Positions 21,051 to 33,679 of a stretch of 64,000 nucleotides of DNA are shown piece after piece (within the stretch, counting starts at the first letter, position 1; every line of letters starts with the position of its first letter). The notes below the pieces were generated by a model. The model had not been told where the DNA came from, searched no databases, and saw nothing but the letters and a program-made list of their open reading frames with translations. The position numbers and the translations under genes were made by a program. The stretch is taken from contig JACMZG010001870.1 in assembly GCA_018340805.1 (NCBI GenBank), positions 22,391,331-22,455,330 of the forward strand, in the 5' to 3' direction. The stretch is from Microvelia longipes. Lineage: Eukaryota > Arthropoda > Insecta > Hemiptera > Veliidae.

Positions 21051-22836
21051 ACCGTTTTCTTTGTTATTGTGATGCTTTCCTTTCCCAAAAAGGCATTGGG
21101 AAACAAAATGTATTCAACCTTTCAAAGGGTGATTTATCGTATGTATGGTATATTCCAAAATAAACTAGTTACTATGTATGAAGACTATATTGATACTGTT
21201 TACATAAACGTATTGCTCTCTAAGATCTTATAAAAGATTTTTTAAGCCTAGGATAAAAACATCTTCACATGTTTTTATGTAAACAAATTTTATTTTTGTC
21301 TTTTGTTTTTCTTTTAAGCTCAGTTTATAAGGAAAATTTCGTATTCTGCTTAAAACAACAGAATGGTTATTAAAGATAAGCCGAAAACATTTTCAATTTT
21401 AGTACATTTTTATACTTTTTGATATCTAAACAAAATTTTGTTGACTTTATAATTTTAGTTTTGTTTGGAATATGAAATGAATTTGAAACCTAGATATCAT
21501 ATGCAAGTAAGAACAAAAGAGAGTATTGCAACAAAATTATGGATAGGTCCCTTTTTTCCTTCCTTCGTAAAGGTCCCCTAGGTTCCTTTACTTAGCCTCG
21601 ATGGCTGAGAAAAGAGAAATCTCTAGTAAGTGCGTTCAAACCCTAGTAAGAGGCCTTCTCATTTGGGGCCTTTATTATTAAATCCCTTACAAGTTCAGAA
21701 CACTATTAGTATTCTGAATCAATAGATTCCGTGACACCAACAATTGTCGCTGTAGCGTTAAAAAGTATAAAAAAATAGAAAAAGGGCATATCTCTTCTTA
21801 AGAAAACAACATAGAACGAGCCATTAAATCTGGTTGGGTTTAACGAATAATATGACGCTTTCGAGTTGAAGTGAGAGACGTTATAAATGTTTTACAACCA
21901 ATAGGCCTCGCATCCCCTCCTTCTGAAATTTCGCTATTTTCCAAGTTTCGTTTCAATCTGAGAAACCTTCAAAAGTTATCGTAAGCCTAGCTTCGCACAT
22001 GGTAGTTCAAAGTTTTAGTCTTGATTTTTTTTTTAAATTGTGAGTGAGTTAAATTTTGAGTACATTTGAAAATATTAAGGAAAAAATAAAAGGTAAGTAA
22101 ATTGGGTATTAGAAATAACAAACATGCCTATATTGCTTCTTTGAGATACACCATTGATGGCTTTAGAAACTGCAATACGGAAAAAACGAAAGAAAAGCTA
22201 AGTAGAAAAGAAAAGTTATTAGTTTTGGACTCTTCAACATTATTTATTACATGGACAAAGAATTTAGACTTTTTCATTTTCCAAAGTAAATTAGCTTTAT
22301 TATACATATAACAAATTTCTACCTCTAGAGTTTATTTTCATGTTACAATATTTTCTAATTAAAGAAAAAAAAACTTTTTTTACTCCGTATAAACCCTATA
22401 TAACGTCCAAGTTTTATTTTAAAACCTCTATGCGAAATTTTACAAAGGTTAAACCACGAGGAAAAATAGAACATTTGCGTAGAGGCAAGGAAAAGCAAGA
22501 ACTCATCTTCTATGCGTATTTAAAGGATTTTAGTGGAATTAATTGCTTTAGTGAAGAATCAAGACGGAATATGGATTACTTAGTTATGTTTGAATAATTT
22601 TATTTATGAGAAAAGTTTACTAAAACACATAGCATACGAGCAAAGCGTGTCGCATCTTAGACTTGAGAAAATTTACTTTACCTCCAGAGGGAAGAAAAAG
22701 GGTACATTTCTCCCTCTTTTTAAGGGAGAAAATTGACTCATACCCCCTTGTCTGAATCTGCAGGGAGACAAATTATTACTAATAGGAATTAAATAGTTTT
22801 GATTGCATGGTATCAGTTTATTTCTGCTGTGTATTA
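21051..22836. other. Intron 2, nothing recognised
   Basis: AT-rich. Short frames at 22102-22311 and 22340-22597 have no recognisable domains or splice borders. Confidence 0.5.
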
Positions 22837-22911
22837 CCCATTTATCTTTAGTTGGTAACGTCTTCAACTCTTAACTTGAAGGTTCCAAGTTCGATCCTCA
22901 TATAGGGGACG
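22837..22911 (+). tRNA. tRNA-Lys-like sequence (probably a pseudogene or SINE head)
   Basis: Reads TTTAGTTGGTAACG (A-box/D-arm-like), then a 6-bp anticodon-type stem CTTCAA/TTGAAG around CTCTTAAC, then AAGTTCGATCC (B-box-like). The general layout resembles tRNA-Lys(CTT), but the loop is 8 nt and the acceptor and T stems pair poorly. A working tRNA is unlikely. Confidence 0.35.
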
Positions 22912-24117
22912 CAAACTTACGTAACCCTTTTTTAATAAGTTTTATCACCTAGTAAATAACACCATTTTAAATGTTTACTTGTTTAGTATAAAAATTTAGA
23001 CCTTAGCTGACCACATTTTTACACTAATCCCCTGGTATTTTAGCACTGATCATGATCTGATATATATATATATATATATATATATGATGACATCAACTTA
23101 TGGCAACTTTTTTGCCATTAAAATACCAAAATTAATTTAACTTGCTTGACTTATTTACAAGTTGATTGATTTTTTAATCAAGTAAACATTTATAAATACT
23201 ATATAGACATCATCGATCGAGGAGCTTTTAAATTTAATCGAGGCGGTAAACTGTGTGAGGAATTATTTATTATCCAGTAAATCAAAAGGTAAATTTAATA
23301 ATTGATACCACGATTTTAAAACTGTCTGTCTTTTATGAATACTATTTTCTCATGCACCTCTTGAAGGTAAAATGGTGAAACAATTATTTACTCCCAAGCA
23401 ATAATTACTTACCCTGGCTACGTCTCGTTAGTTAACGGAATGGTTCCCTTTGCAAGCTTCTGGAACCAACTAAATAAATGCTTTGGCAAGCCTCAAGATT
23501 TAATTAGTTCTTTCGTCTTTGGCCTCGGAACCAACTTGCCCAGGGAGCAAAAACTCGGTTTTCTCTATTTGTAATAACTATTGTTACGTAAATAATTGTT
23601 ATACCGTAAGTAATATAATCTAAAACGCTTCGTCACGCAAAAATGTCTTCTGAACACGAGAACCTTATTCCTTAATTAGATTTTGCATATTACACCTCTA
23701 TATTTGGAAAAAAGATGGACAAACAAATAAAAAAGAAACCATTAGAAGCTTTGTGCCGCTTTTGTTTTATATTTCAATGCTTGTTTATTTAAAATAGAAG
23801 TTGGAGGATGTTATTTATTATCTCTCCAGTTCACTGTAGAGGAAAATACTGGAGAGATACGGCTTTGGGTGTTGATCATTAAAAGTTATTTATTGCTTCA
23901 GTGAATGTCTAAAGTCATTTAATAACCTCGGCTATATTAAAGACCAATTCTGGTTTTTCATAATATTTTATTATTGTGTTTTGATAAACATAATTAAACA
24001 AGCTATGATAATCCTTACTTCCTCGTGTAAGTTAAAAAATGTAAAAATTAAGTAATTACAAAACACACAATAATAAATGTAAACACTATACCTATGGCAA
24101 TACAGCACGAATTACAA

Positions 24118-24740
24118 TTTAGAGTCCTAAATTTGAAGGAAGGGGCGCTTTATGGCGGCCAATATGATATGATATGGTGACCGGATAAAAAAAAATTTGA
24201 GCGAAAAAAACGAGTTGTATATAGTTTTAAAGCTCTTAAAGAGTAAAAAAATATATGTTTCATGGTCAAAATTTAAAAAAAATGGCGGCAAAAATAATGA
24301 ACTCAAAAAGATTATATTTTAAAGGAATAACTAGAGTAATATATCGTTGTAAAGCTCTTGTTAATAAATTCCGAAAAATTCAACATGGCGGCCATAATTT
24401 TAGATAATAATTAGTTTTTATACTAATTTTCTAAAATTTTACAAGATAAAGATCTATTGTAATATACTTTAGATACTTGTATACAAGTAAAATTACTTAT
24501 GCTATTTTAAATTATAAATTTATGAAATCTAGTGAGGGAAGCGAGCCATTTTTACTATGTTTATTATAAACATGCACAATCTAGCAAGCGAAGCGAGCCC
24601 TTATTACCATTTACTATTTAAAAATTCACAATCTTGCGAGCGAAGCGAACCTTTTTTAACTATGTATTAAAATGTACGCAAAATTATTTTTTTTAGAATA
24701 CATGATGTTTCCCTTTTAATTTATTTAGCGAGCGGAGCAA
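24118..24740 (+). repeat. Degenerate array with ATGGCGGC words and GCGAAGCGAGC units
   Basis: At 24150-24400 the word ATGGCGGC/TATGGCGGCC recurs every 100-150 bases. At 24535-24740 three units of about 50-60 bases each begin AAATCTAG or AATCTTG, then GCGAAGCGAGCC. A fourth, looser one is AGCGAGCGGAGCAAGTCC. Non-coding. Confidence 0.6.
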
Positions 24741-25392
24741 GTCCGTTACTAAATTAGTTTATGTATTCTTCTGAAGTGAATGCAACGCATTATACTCTTG
24801 AATAAACAATAGATAAATTGCGCATGTCAAAATAAGACTCAAATTCTTAGTAGGTGGCCTAGTTAAAAGGTTTCTTGTAAAATTAACTTTCAAACGCTAG
24901 AGTAAAATTAGATTTTGATTTTTTTGGCTCCAGAATTTTTTCATATTCTAAAAAAGTCTCCATCATAATTTTTTCATATACTAAATTTCAAGTGTCTACG
25001 ATTGAGTGAGTTTCTGAGTTATGAGTGTCAAAACTGATTAACTTTGAGCCAATATACCTCAATACCTGTGAGATATGATAGTAAAGATATGGAATTCGGT
25101 AGAATGGATCAGCTCAACAAGATCTTTAACTTAATATTAAAAAATTATATTGTTTAATGTCCTTATTAAATAGATACGAGGGGGTGAAAAAAGCCTCAAG
25201 ATGCTTTCTGTAAAGGATGGTACACCAGTGACCGCTAGACTTGGCGGGAGCACTGCCGTACCCCCAGACAAGATACTTTAAATAGTTTTTCTTATAATTT
25301 TTTAATAAAAACGGTTTCTGTTGTATTTCGTTAGAATAGATAGCACACCTTTTAACTATTAAAGCTTAATTTAACTAGAAAGTATTAAAAAG

Positions 25393-25858
25393 TCTGGCGC
25401 AGTGGTCCACATGTCAGGCGAATTTCCTTTGGGATGCTTGTTTCCGTGCTTAACAACCCATTTCTTGCTTAAGGTTCCGGTTTATGCTTAAGAACCTAAG
25501 AAATTACTCGATTGTCAAGCACTGCTCGCAACTTTTTTTCTGTATTTTTCAAAGGAAATGCGCATAATTATCCAGTTGGTTGTACAAAACTATGCCTCTA
25601 AAATTAGAAGTACGCACTATTATTTGCACTAGTTTAAATCTTAATTATTTATCTTTAAGCTTAGTCAGTTTTCTTTAAAGGTTTTAGCTCATTTCCTTTG
25701 AAAAATACAGACAACATGATTTACGAGCAGTGCTTGACAATTGAGTAACTGCTTAGGTTCTACAGCATGAACCGGAACTTTAAGCAAGAAATGGGTTGTT
25801 AAGCACGGAAACACGCATTCTAAATGAAATTCGCATGACAGCGGACCAACGCGCCAGA
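25393..25858. mobile_element. 466-bp foldback element with TCTGGCGC ends
   Basis: The left arm begins TCTGGCGCAGTGGTCC and the right arm ends with its near-complement (GGACCAACGCGCCAGA). Pairing can be followed inward through CCGTGCTTAACAACCC, AAGAACCTAAG and GTCAAGCACTGCTCG to TTTTTCAAAGGAAATG, about 170 bases per arm. There is no coding capacity. Further termini of the same family lie at 25921-25990 and 61605-61670. Confidence 0.85.
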
Positions 25859-25920
25859 ATTATTTAATTGTAAACTTATATAATGTAAAAAACTATAAAA
25901 AATTATCATTCCAACCAGGA

Positions 25921-25993
25921 TTGTTGTTAAGCACGGAAACACGCATCCAAAGGAAATTCGCCCAATTTGGAACACCGCGCCAGAATTATTTCG
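25921..25993 (+). repeat. Second copy of the foldback right end
   Basis: Repeats TTGTTAAGCACGGAAACACGC through GCGCCAGAATTATTT, followed by the same flank (TTGTAAACTTATATAAT) as the first copy. This indicates a local duplication of the element end plus its flank. Confidence 0.8.
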
Positions 25994-26013
25994 TAGTTGT
26001 AAACTTATATAAT

Positions 26014-26222
26014 AATAATAATGTCCGTTTAGAGCCTTGCAGCTAATCAGGAATTACCCCTGCGGGAACAACCTCGGGTGGTATCAGCAACCGTTACGCT
26101 CAAAGTGTATTCTAAAGCTGGCGTTAATTTATCTAATCAACCTGGGATGCGAACCCCAGACCTCCGTGGGTGCCAAAGGTCAGGGTAAAGACTAACGCCT
26201 TAATGACCTCGGCCACGGAGGC
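26014..26222 (-). mobile_element. tRNA-derived SINE, copy 1
   Basis: Minus-strand reading starts GCCTCCGTGGCCGAGG. The A-box-like region is TGGCCGAGGTCATTAAGG and the B box GGGGTTCGCATCCC. A unique body (GAGCGTAACGGTTGC ... TTCCCGCAGGGGT) and an ATTATTATT tail follow. The flanks GTTGTAAACTTATATAAT and GTTGTAAACTTATATTAT form an 18-bp target duplication with one mismatch, the hallmark of LINE-mobilised insertion. It is the most complete copy in the window. Confidence 0.9.
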
Positions 26223-26261
26223 GGTTGTAAACTTATATTATGTAAAAAAACGATAAACAAT

Positions 26262-26345
26262 TATCGCCCATTCCAGGATTCGAACCGAGGAACCCTGAGT
26301 TTGAGTGCTCGTATCGATCCTAAACCACTGCCATTCAACTCACAT
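26262..26345 (-). repeat. Second tRNA-like SINE head
   Basis: The minus strand has TGGCAGTGGTTTAGG (A-box-like) and, about 50 bases later, GGTTCGAATCC (a perfect B-box consensus) ending in TGGAATGGGC. The sequence differs from the GCCTCCGTGG SINE. A truncated relative (CATTCCAACCAGGATT) ends the first duplicated flank near 25905-25920. Confidence 0.5.
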
Positions 26346-26743
26346 GCCCAAAAACATAGAGTCGACTCCCTACTTAAAATGTGTTGATTAGGGGCCAAAT
26401 TTAAGTTTTCTAGTATTGACCACCGTTTTTTCGACTTTTGGACACTTAGAGTTGTCGTATCGACATCGGACCGGTTTTATTCGATTTACCGCTCAAAAAT
26501 ACATAGAAAACGACACACTACACGAAATTTGAAAAACATAAATATTGACTTTTTGCGACGAAAAATATCAATCCTGAATTAAGATAATTTTTTAAAATTT
26601 TGCTGAGTCAGCAAACTAGGTCATGAAATCACAAAAACCTAATTTTCAATGGGGTTCGTGTCCTTTCCAAGGTTGATTTTTGTACCAAGTTTGATTAAAC
26701 AATATTAATCCGTTCATAAGATGGCTTGTTTACAAGAAAGTGT
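26346..26743. other. Intron 2, probable repeat remnant
   Basis: Contains TTTTGCTGAGTCAGCAAACT, resembling words of the TATACCGTAGGTATA repeat family. No gene seen. Confidence 0.4.
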
Positions 26744-27008
<265 letters not shown>

Positions 27009-28128
27009 TATTTCTAGACACTTTGTTGAAAACACGCACGTTCATATGTTTTGATAAGGCAGTAAGGTTAGAGTTGTCAAGTATGTGGTTGTTATGTGTG
27101 TCAAATTTCTTTTAGGCACGTGACATAAAAAACCATTCAAAATTTTATTAATTTTCAAACTTCTTCATTTTTGTCAATTTCAAGAACTGACAAAGCTCAG
27201 GATCCCTAGGCGGAAAAAAAATTCACTGAAGACTTCATTTATTTAAATGTTATTATTATTATTTTATGTTATTTCTTAGTAAAAGTAAATTAGTAAACAA
27301 TTGTTCTAAGTTACAATATAATTCATTTAATGTTTTCACTAGAAATATACCGTTTATAAATAATTAAAACTTCCAAAAAGAAACTAATTCGAGTTGCTTA
27401 TCTATATTGAGAAATAATTTTTTTTACAAAAGTTGCTCAACCTGATTTTTTTAAGTTAGGATGTGATCTTTGCGATTCATCCTTTTTCTCCATCATTTTT
27501 AAGTTCCTACATGTTTAATCGTGAAATGTAAGTATTTAATAGTTTAATTTAATTAATTATTGCCTCCCTTTAGTTAATTAGTGTGGAAAACAACAGCCTT
27601 AATAGAAAATCGCGTTATAAGCCGTTAAAATCATTACGACAACGCAATTTCAAATGTTTGATTTAAAACGTAGTTACCTTTTTTTTAAATTCACAATACA
27701 ATTTTAAAAGCTTGAAATGTAAAGTTTAATGAATGTAACTATTAAAAATATACTTCATAACTTATCAATCCGGTTCATATTTTCAAAAGGTAATCAATAT
27801 AAGACGTGGAAAATTATATTTTGTAAACTGAATTGTGTTAGTCGTAGCCGCTACGAATCCTCATTTCCCCGGACATTGTTGTCGTTTAGTATTAATTGTT
27901 CTTTTATTATCATTGCTGTTACATGCATTTTGAAACGTATTCAGCGAATTTTCATCGTCTCGACTCAGACCCGCAAAGGCCAGTTTAGCTCGCAATGGCC
28001 TCCTAGAGGTCACACTGTTGTTGTTATATTTTTTATAGTGGCATTTGTTATATTTTTTTACATGGCTTTTAGCTATGTATATGGCTAATTTTCATCGCTG
28101 TAGCCCCTTCTGGATCATATAGACTTAT
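27009..28128. other. Intron 2, nothing firmly recognised
   Basis: AT-rich. A 119-codon plus-strand frame at 27729-28088 ends in a hydrophobic stretch, but it has no recognised domain, no promoter and no splice context. Confidence 0.5.
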
Positions 28129-28338
28129 ATACAGGGTGTTTCATATAAAGTGTCCACCAAAGAAGGAGGTGATAGTACCCTCAAAGGCAACAAAAAATGT
28201 GCTATAATATAAACCCCGATCTCCAACCGTTTTCCCACAAGGTTAAATTTAATATTTTTAAAATAATTTTGACCTCACATTATAAAATTGTTAATAGCGT
28301 TTAAACTGTTCAAAGCAGAAAGGTGAAATCGGTCTCGT
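28129..28338 (+). repeat. ACAGGGTGTTTCATAT dispersed repeat, copy 2
   Basis: Matches 18229-18436, starting ACAGGGTGTTTCATATAAAG and including GTGTCCACC and CCCCGATCTCCAACCG. Copy 2 continues a little further (GGTCTCGTTGG). Confidence 0.7.
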
Positions 28339-28403
28339 TGGAAATCTAAGTAAATTTCCTATAGGACAAATTATTAACCATGTCAAATATTTTAGAACTA
28401 CAG

Positions 28404-28643
28404 CTTGATAGGAAATTTAAACACAACAGCTTAAAGTTCTATAATAACAACAAAAACTAATTATTTAGCTATATATTTCTAACATTGTAGGCATCTTCAG
28501 GCATCAAAGGTAAATGGCTAGGTAAATCATATACCTGTGATGCCTGAAGATGCCTACAATGTTAGGTGAAATATATAGCTAAATAATTAGTTTTTGTTGT
28601 TATTATAGAACTTTAAGCTGTTGTGTTTAAACTTCCTATCAAG
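28404..28643. mobile_element. 240-bp near-perfect palindrome element
   Basis: Arms 28404-28506 and 28538-28643 pair almost perfectly, from CTTGATAGGAAATTTAAAC through TAGGCATCTTCAGGCATC, with a spacer of about 31 bases. It is non-coding and probably a MITE or a half-element in foldback form. Confidence 0.9.
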
Positions 28644-30024
28644 ATGTGGGAGTTCTATAAAATAAATAGTGCTACAAAAGAGAAATTATAGAACCACAGC
28701 CCTAAAATTTGCATGAAAAATGATTTTTTTGCAAAAATTGAATTTTATGGAATTTTTATGGTAGGGCATTAGAGGAAGTAAGAGTTGAGCAAGAGTTTAG
28801 CCAAGAACGGAAAAACTTCTCTTATGAGTTAAGGGTCCCTTGCTTAAGTTTTATACTATATCTTTACCTAAAAATAAGGCCCCGTTTAACCATACTATAG
28901 TCTATCATCATCAAGTCGCGTGGCCCCTCGAAGTGTTGCAAGTATAAAGTTAATGACTTGTAATTTCCGAGGACGAACGAAGCGAGTCCAAATTAGAAAG
29001 GACGAGATTAGGGAATCCGAACTGGTTTGAGTTAATAATCTTGTTTATTACAGATTGAGTGTCTTATAGGTATATGTTTTTATTTTCTCACCACCTGTTT
29101 TGTTTCTTTACCCTTCAATGTTTCAACTCCTGAAACACACTAACTGCCCTATAATCACTCCGAGAGGCACGACAATAGCTGCTTCATACAGTTACATACA
29201 GATAAAAAGCTTAGTAAAAGCCACTAAAGAGGTCTCAAAAAACCTGAAAAGCATTATTCAGGTGGACTCTCAATTTCCGATTTTTGGTGCCTACTTAATA
29301 TTTTTACTAGATACCTAAATTATAAATAAGAAAAATTAAAAATTAACCTGAGGAATGCATAACATAAGTGGCTCTAGAGGAACCACTCACAGGTGAAGCG
29401 GCCCACTGCTACTCTAGTTAGTATGATTAGATAATTATTTTTGGCCGTGATAGCAGTATGTTCAGACTACAAATTATTGGCAGGTCCCGTTATAGCCCAA
29501 ATAACTTAATCCATTTGCTGAAGACAAAGACTACTAAACAAAAAATAATGTTTAACCATTTGACAAATAGGTGGCTTTAAGAAGATAAAAACATTCTGCT
29601 TGACGTATTTAGAATAGTATTACTAAGTTGTTTGATTTAGTTCAACTAGTTGTCTAAACTTGGTTTTATTAGCAGACAAGCCAGGATCCATTTTATCTAT
29701 TACTTTTGTTGTAAGAGCTATTTACAGTGTTGTGAACTTCACTTTAAATGCTATTTTCCTTCTAAAGGAGTGTAGGTATCAGTGTAAGTAGTAATACTTT
29801 ACTACTATATAGTACTAGTACTATACTAATACTAATCATTAAAATTTTTTATAAATTCACTGCAAAATGTCCTGTATTTAATTGTATAGTCACATGAAAC
29901 TTGAGCGAAGTGGGTCATAGCTTATGTAATTTTAGTAACTGATTTAGTTCACTTGTCAGGAGCCTTGGGACTCTGGTCATTGTTATTTTCTATAGCCTAA
30001 GTTTTAGTACAAATGTACGCTTAC
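28644..30024. other. Intron 1, repeat remnants
   Basis: Contains GGACGAACGAAGCGAGTCC at 28972-28990 and TTGAGCGAAGTGGGTC near 29901, both of the GCGAAGCGAG class. Near 29150-29310 is a decayed minus-strand copy of the TTTTAAGACCTC family. Nothing else was recognised. Confidence 0.5.
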
Positions 30025-30206
30025 CTTAGGATCTAGCCTTAACGATAGAATAAGAGCGAAATGATTCCTAAAATAGTTGGCAGGGAATGGAAGCTGGGCT
30101 GCTGGTAGCCAGAAATACGAGTTCGCTCTCAACCTCCAAGCACTTTCCCTTCCAGGTACTCGTTCCCACTGTCTTTTGCCTTCAAGTGATAAAGGTGCAA
30201 CTGCTC
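30025..30206 (-). CDS. Exon 2: start of the TSPN domain
   Basis: The 182-nt exon has acceptor TTTTTTTTCAG and donor AAG|GTAAGC. It starts with two bases that complete the codon left by exon 1 and ends in phase 0. It encodes a short linker (GAVAPLSLEGKRQWERV) and the first strands of the thrombospondin-N/laminin-G-like fold: SAWRLRANSYFWLPAAQLPF, then FALILSLRLDPK, which corresponds to the family's F-S-L-x-x-x-x-R strand. It follows directly on a TSP1 exon, an unusual order because TSPN is normally N-terminal in thrombospondins. Confidence 0.9.
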
Positions 30207-31039
30207 CTGAAAAAAAATAATAGCCTTAAGATCCTACTTTCTATTTAATAGTAAGAACAATGAGTGAAGAGAAAACTACATTTACTTTAGCTTAATTAAA
30301 GGTAGATTAAGCGGAGCTAAATTAATAGTTTTAGATGTTGTCAGCTCATCGGTTCATTAAAAATCAGAGAGGACAAGGATTTCATTAGGGGATTTCAATT
30401 TCTGGAGGAAAAGATCGGAAAAGGGATTTTATTTCTTTTTTAAGACTATTTACAAAAGTCTGTTAAGTGAGACAAAATTTTCGAAATTGCGAATGATCTT
30501 AAGTATTTCTTTACAGCTAAATGAATTTTGACAAAAAAAATGTCTACAGAAACAAATCCAAAGCAGTTATTATTGTAGCTATTCTACACACTTTTAATCT
30601 CAAAATGTTCTTTGTAATCTTGTCACTTTAATTAATCAAACACCTTTTAAACAGACCTTGGAGTCTGATCAGACACACGTGATGCACAGATCTAGATTGA
30701 TCTTGTAGCATCGATCAATATTAAAAATAACATATTATTATTATTATTACGATAATATTATTTCAAAATGATCAACATTGTTTCAAAAATTCAAATATCT
30801 GCTATAACTTTCATATTTTTAATTTCTGTTTCCAGATCCGACAAAATACAAAGAATTTTAATGAAGAATTATAATGCTGCAAAGGGGTGAAATCTTATTA
30901 AACGGATACGAGACGAACATCAGAAATCCAGTTAGTATGGCTTTTTTGAGGATATTGATTGATGTTGCAAATAAACTACTATCTTGAGGATTTTGATTGA
31001 TCATAATTGTTCCAAAATCAAAAATTGGGTACGGGGTAC
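30207..31039. other. Intron 1, nothing recognised
   Basis: AT-rich, with a short ATT triplet run near 30733-30750. Confidence 0.55.
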
Positions 31040-31530
31040 CTTGGAACTTTTCCTTATCACATCGAACTAGCTTCGCTTGTCCTCAGATAATAAATCCGTT
31101 TTATTTTCAGCAAGTCATTTGATAAAAATTGAACTAATTCGGATAATGAGATGAAACTTGGCCCATCTGTTAGTCTTATACATGGCTAAATGCGTGCCAA
31201 ATCTCAATATGATCGCATCATATTTACACTTTTATGAATTTTCAAAATTTTTGCTGACTCATTATTGCGGTTTGATGACGTCATTAAAATATTTTCCGAA
31301 TAGTACAACTGCAGCATTAGAATGATTAGTTTACAATGTTTCAATCTCAGCATAAATACTCTAGGAGTTACGATGATAACAGACTTACACGCACAGACTG
31401 ACAGACACTTTTTTGAAAACCACTCAGGAGGCCTTAAAAACACCTGAAACGAATAATTCCGGTGACATCCCGGTTTTGGATTGTTTCCAAACACAATTTT
31501 CCTCATTTATACCGTAGGTATAAATGAGGA
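31040..31530 (-). repeat. TATACCGTAGGTATA dispersed repeat, minus copy
   Basis: Ends at 31503-31530 in the perfect palindrome CTCATTTATACCGTAGGTATAAATGAG-type sequence. Upstream it holds AAAACACCTGAAACG, GTTACGATGATAACAGAC and GACGTCATTAA. The same words occur in the opposite orientation at 54603-55090. Confidence 0.65.
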
Positions 31531-32480
31531 AAATTTAAAATTGATCGTGGCAATTTTGAGGATAATAATTGGTCGAATTGATCATGGCTAGTTTTTTTAG
31601 GATCTACTTAGTTTATCTTTGTTCAAATTTGGATAAAAGATCGGCCACGATCCTCAGAAAGTGCTATTTTCCCAAGGTGGCAATTGCAATCTTCATGACA
31701 TTTGGATAAGTTTGTCTGGCATTGTTCCACTATTGAACAGGTTAGTCAAATCCAATGGCATTGTACAGTATTGTATTATTATAATACTATTAGTAGCATT
31801 AATATAAGATATTAGAATTTCATTATTGTAACATTTTGGTATAGCACGTCTTATTATTGTATATACGCCAGAGTATTATTAGTTATGAAATTAAATCTTT
31901 GGAATGAGCTATAATTAATTAATTAAAATGATATGTAGTTAATTTAACATAAGCAGAAATTTACACCTATACGTATATCTAATTACCATGAACTACATAT
32001 TAGGAATAGTAACAATATTTTGTGAACTAACTTAGGATTTTAGCTTATCAAACGAATATTTGAAAAAGCATTTTGCATGTAGTGCATGTTTTTAATAATA
32101 ATTAATTCATGTAATTTTACCTGGATTCTCTGTATTGGGTTTGTTTTAGGACATTCTGAGTAGTTTTTATCAAGTCGTATGCGTGTGTCTGTTATCATGG
32201 AGTGTGTCAGTCATCTCAATGTGTTTATGTTAGAGAGTTGGAATTTATTATAACAAAGCAATCGTAGCTTATGGTTATCGTCCCAAAAAATATTATGTAT
32301 TACGTCAATAACCGTCATTCATAACTCAGCAAACATTTTGAAAATTTTTTCAAAATTTTTAAAACACGGAAAAAAGTTGTAATCTGTTTTAAATTTAGCA
32401 CGTAAGTTTTGCCAAGTATACTACAATAAACTTAGTACGAGTCACTGAAAAAAAGTACATTTTTGGAGTCGATGTCACAG
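31531..32480. other. Intron 1, nothing recognised
   Basis: AT-rich sequence with no open frame or recognisable repeat except short ATT runs. Confidence 0.5.
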
Positions 32481-33365
32481 ATTTTAATATAATTTTGCTG
32501 GCAGGGAGGCACCATAGAAGAAAGAAAAACCCTGTTCCTCATTTGGTGCGGACATATTGCCGCAGTAGGGTGGCGAATTTTCCTACAAAAATGGCTGTAT
32601 CTAAAATTCTGCTGAGGGCATGATTTTTATTTTGGTGGCGTTTGAAAGCTTAAACTTGGCCCTTTCAAATAATTTCTACATACTTTTAGTTACAAAGTTT
32701 GTTTTATTATGCAAATATAAAATAAAAACACTAATATCTCAAAAAGGGCAATTTTTAAAAAAGTCGTAAAACGAGCCTAAACTGTTAGTAAAATGTCCAC
32801 AAAATTTCATTTTAGGATCACCATGGGATTGAACACAGTAGCGCATAAGTGTCAAGGTATGTCAAAGTGTAAAAAAGTCACTTTTTTGCATTTTCTATCA
32901 ATGATTATGTAATAAATCTTAACTTTTTTACACTTTAACATTCCTTAAAACGCGTTATGCACTACTGTGTCCAATCCCATGGCGGTTCCACAATGAAACT
33001 TTGTGAACATTTTACTTGTAACAGTTTAAGCTCTTTTTAGGAATTTTTGCAATATTGGCTTTTTGTGATAAAAGCATTTTTATTTTATTTTTGCTCATAA
33101 TAAAAACTCGAGACAAATTATTCAAAACTATGTAGAATCTATTTGAAATGGCCAAGTTTAAGCTTTCAAACGCCATAAAATAAAAAGCATGCCTTATGCA
33201 GAATTTCAGATACAGCCATTTTTGTAGTTAAAGAAGTGTTGAAAAGACACATTTTTTGGAAAACTCGCTACCCTACTGCGGCAATATGGCTACACCAAAT
33301 GAGCCAAAAAAATTTTTTATTCCTTCAATGGTGCCTACCTGTCAGCCAAATTATATTTAAATTGG
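32481..33365. mobile_element. 885-bp foldback element
   Basis: Almost the whole segment is one imperfect inverted repeat. ATTTTAATATAATTTTGCTG at the left pairs with the end near 33365. Matching blocks inward include GGCACCAT, CATTTGGTG, TATTGCCGCAGTAGGGT, GCTTAAACTTGGCC, CATGGGATTGAACACAGTA and GTGTAAAAAAGT. The turn is near 32890-32925. It is non-coding. Confidence 0.88.
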
Positions 33366-33439
33366 AGGTATCACGTGTTTTGACCTGGGTTGATTTGATA
33401 TGGAACGACAGATACTTTATCTGTCGGTTAAAGTCGGAT

Positions 33440-33570
33440 ACCTGAGGATAGGTGACTGTTGGGAACAAAACAGATGATTTTACTGTATAAGGACGAGCGA
33501 AGCGAGACCGCATTAGGGAGTATGAGCGTAGTGAATTTGATATGGCAAAGAAAAGTTCTGAGGTACCATG
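33440..33570 (+). repeat. GCGAAGCGAG dispersed repeat
   Basis: Contains GATAGGTGACTGTTGG, GGACGAGCGAAGCGAGACC, TATGAGCGTAGTGAAT and GAAAAGTTCTGAGGTACC, in the same order as at 13806-14005. Confidence 0.6.
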
Positions 33571-33679
33571 AACAAAATTCAACATTAACAAAATTTGTCT
33601 TTAACAAAATTAAGGGTACAATTGAGCCACTTTCATTTTTTGTATTTGGCCTCTTATGAGGTCAAAGTCATTTAAGCTT

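Noticed and set aside
22837..22911. Functional tRNA-Lys gene
   Set aside because: The A- and B-box words are there, but the acceptor and T stems do not pair and the anticodon loop has 8 nt.
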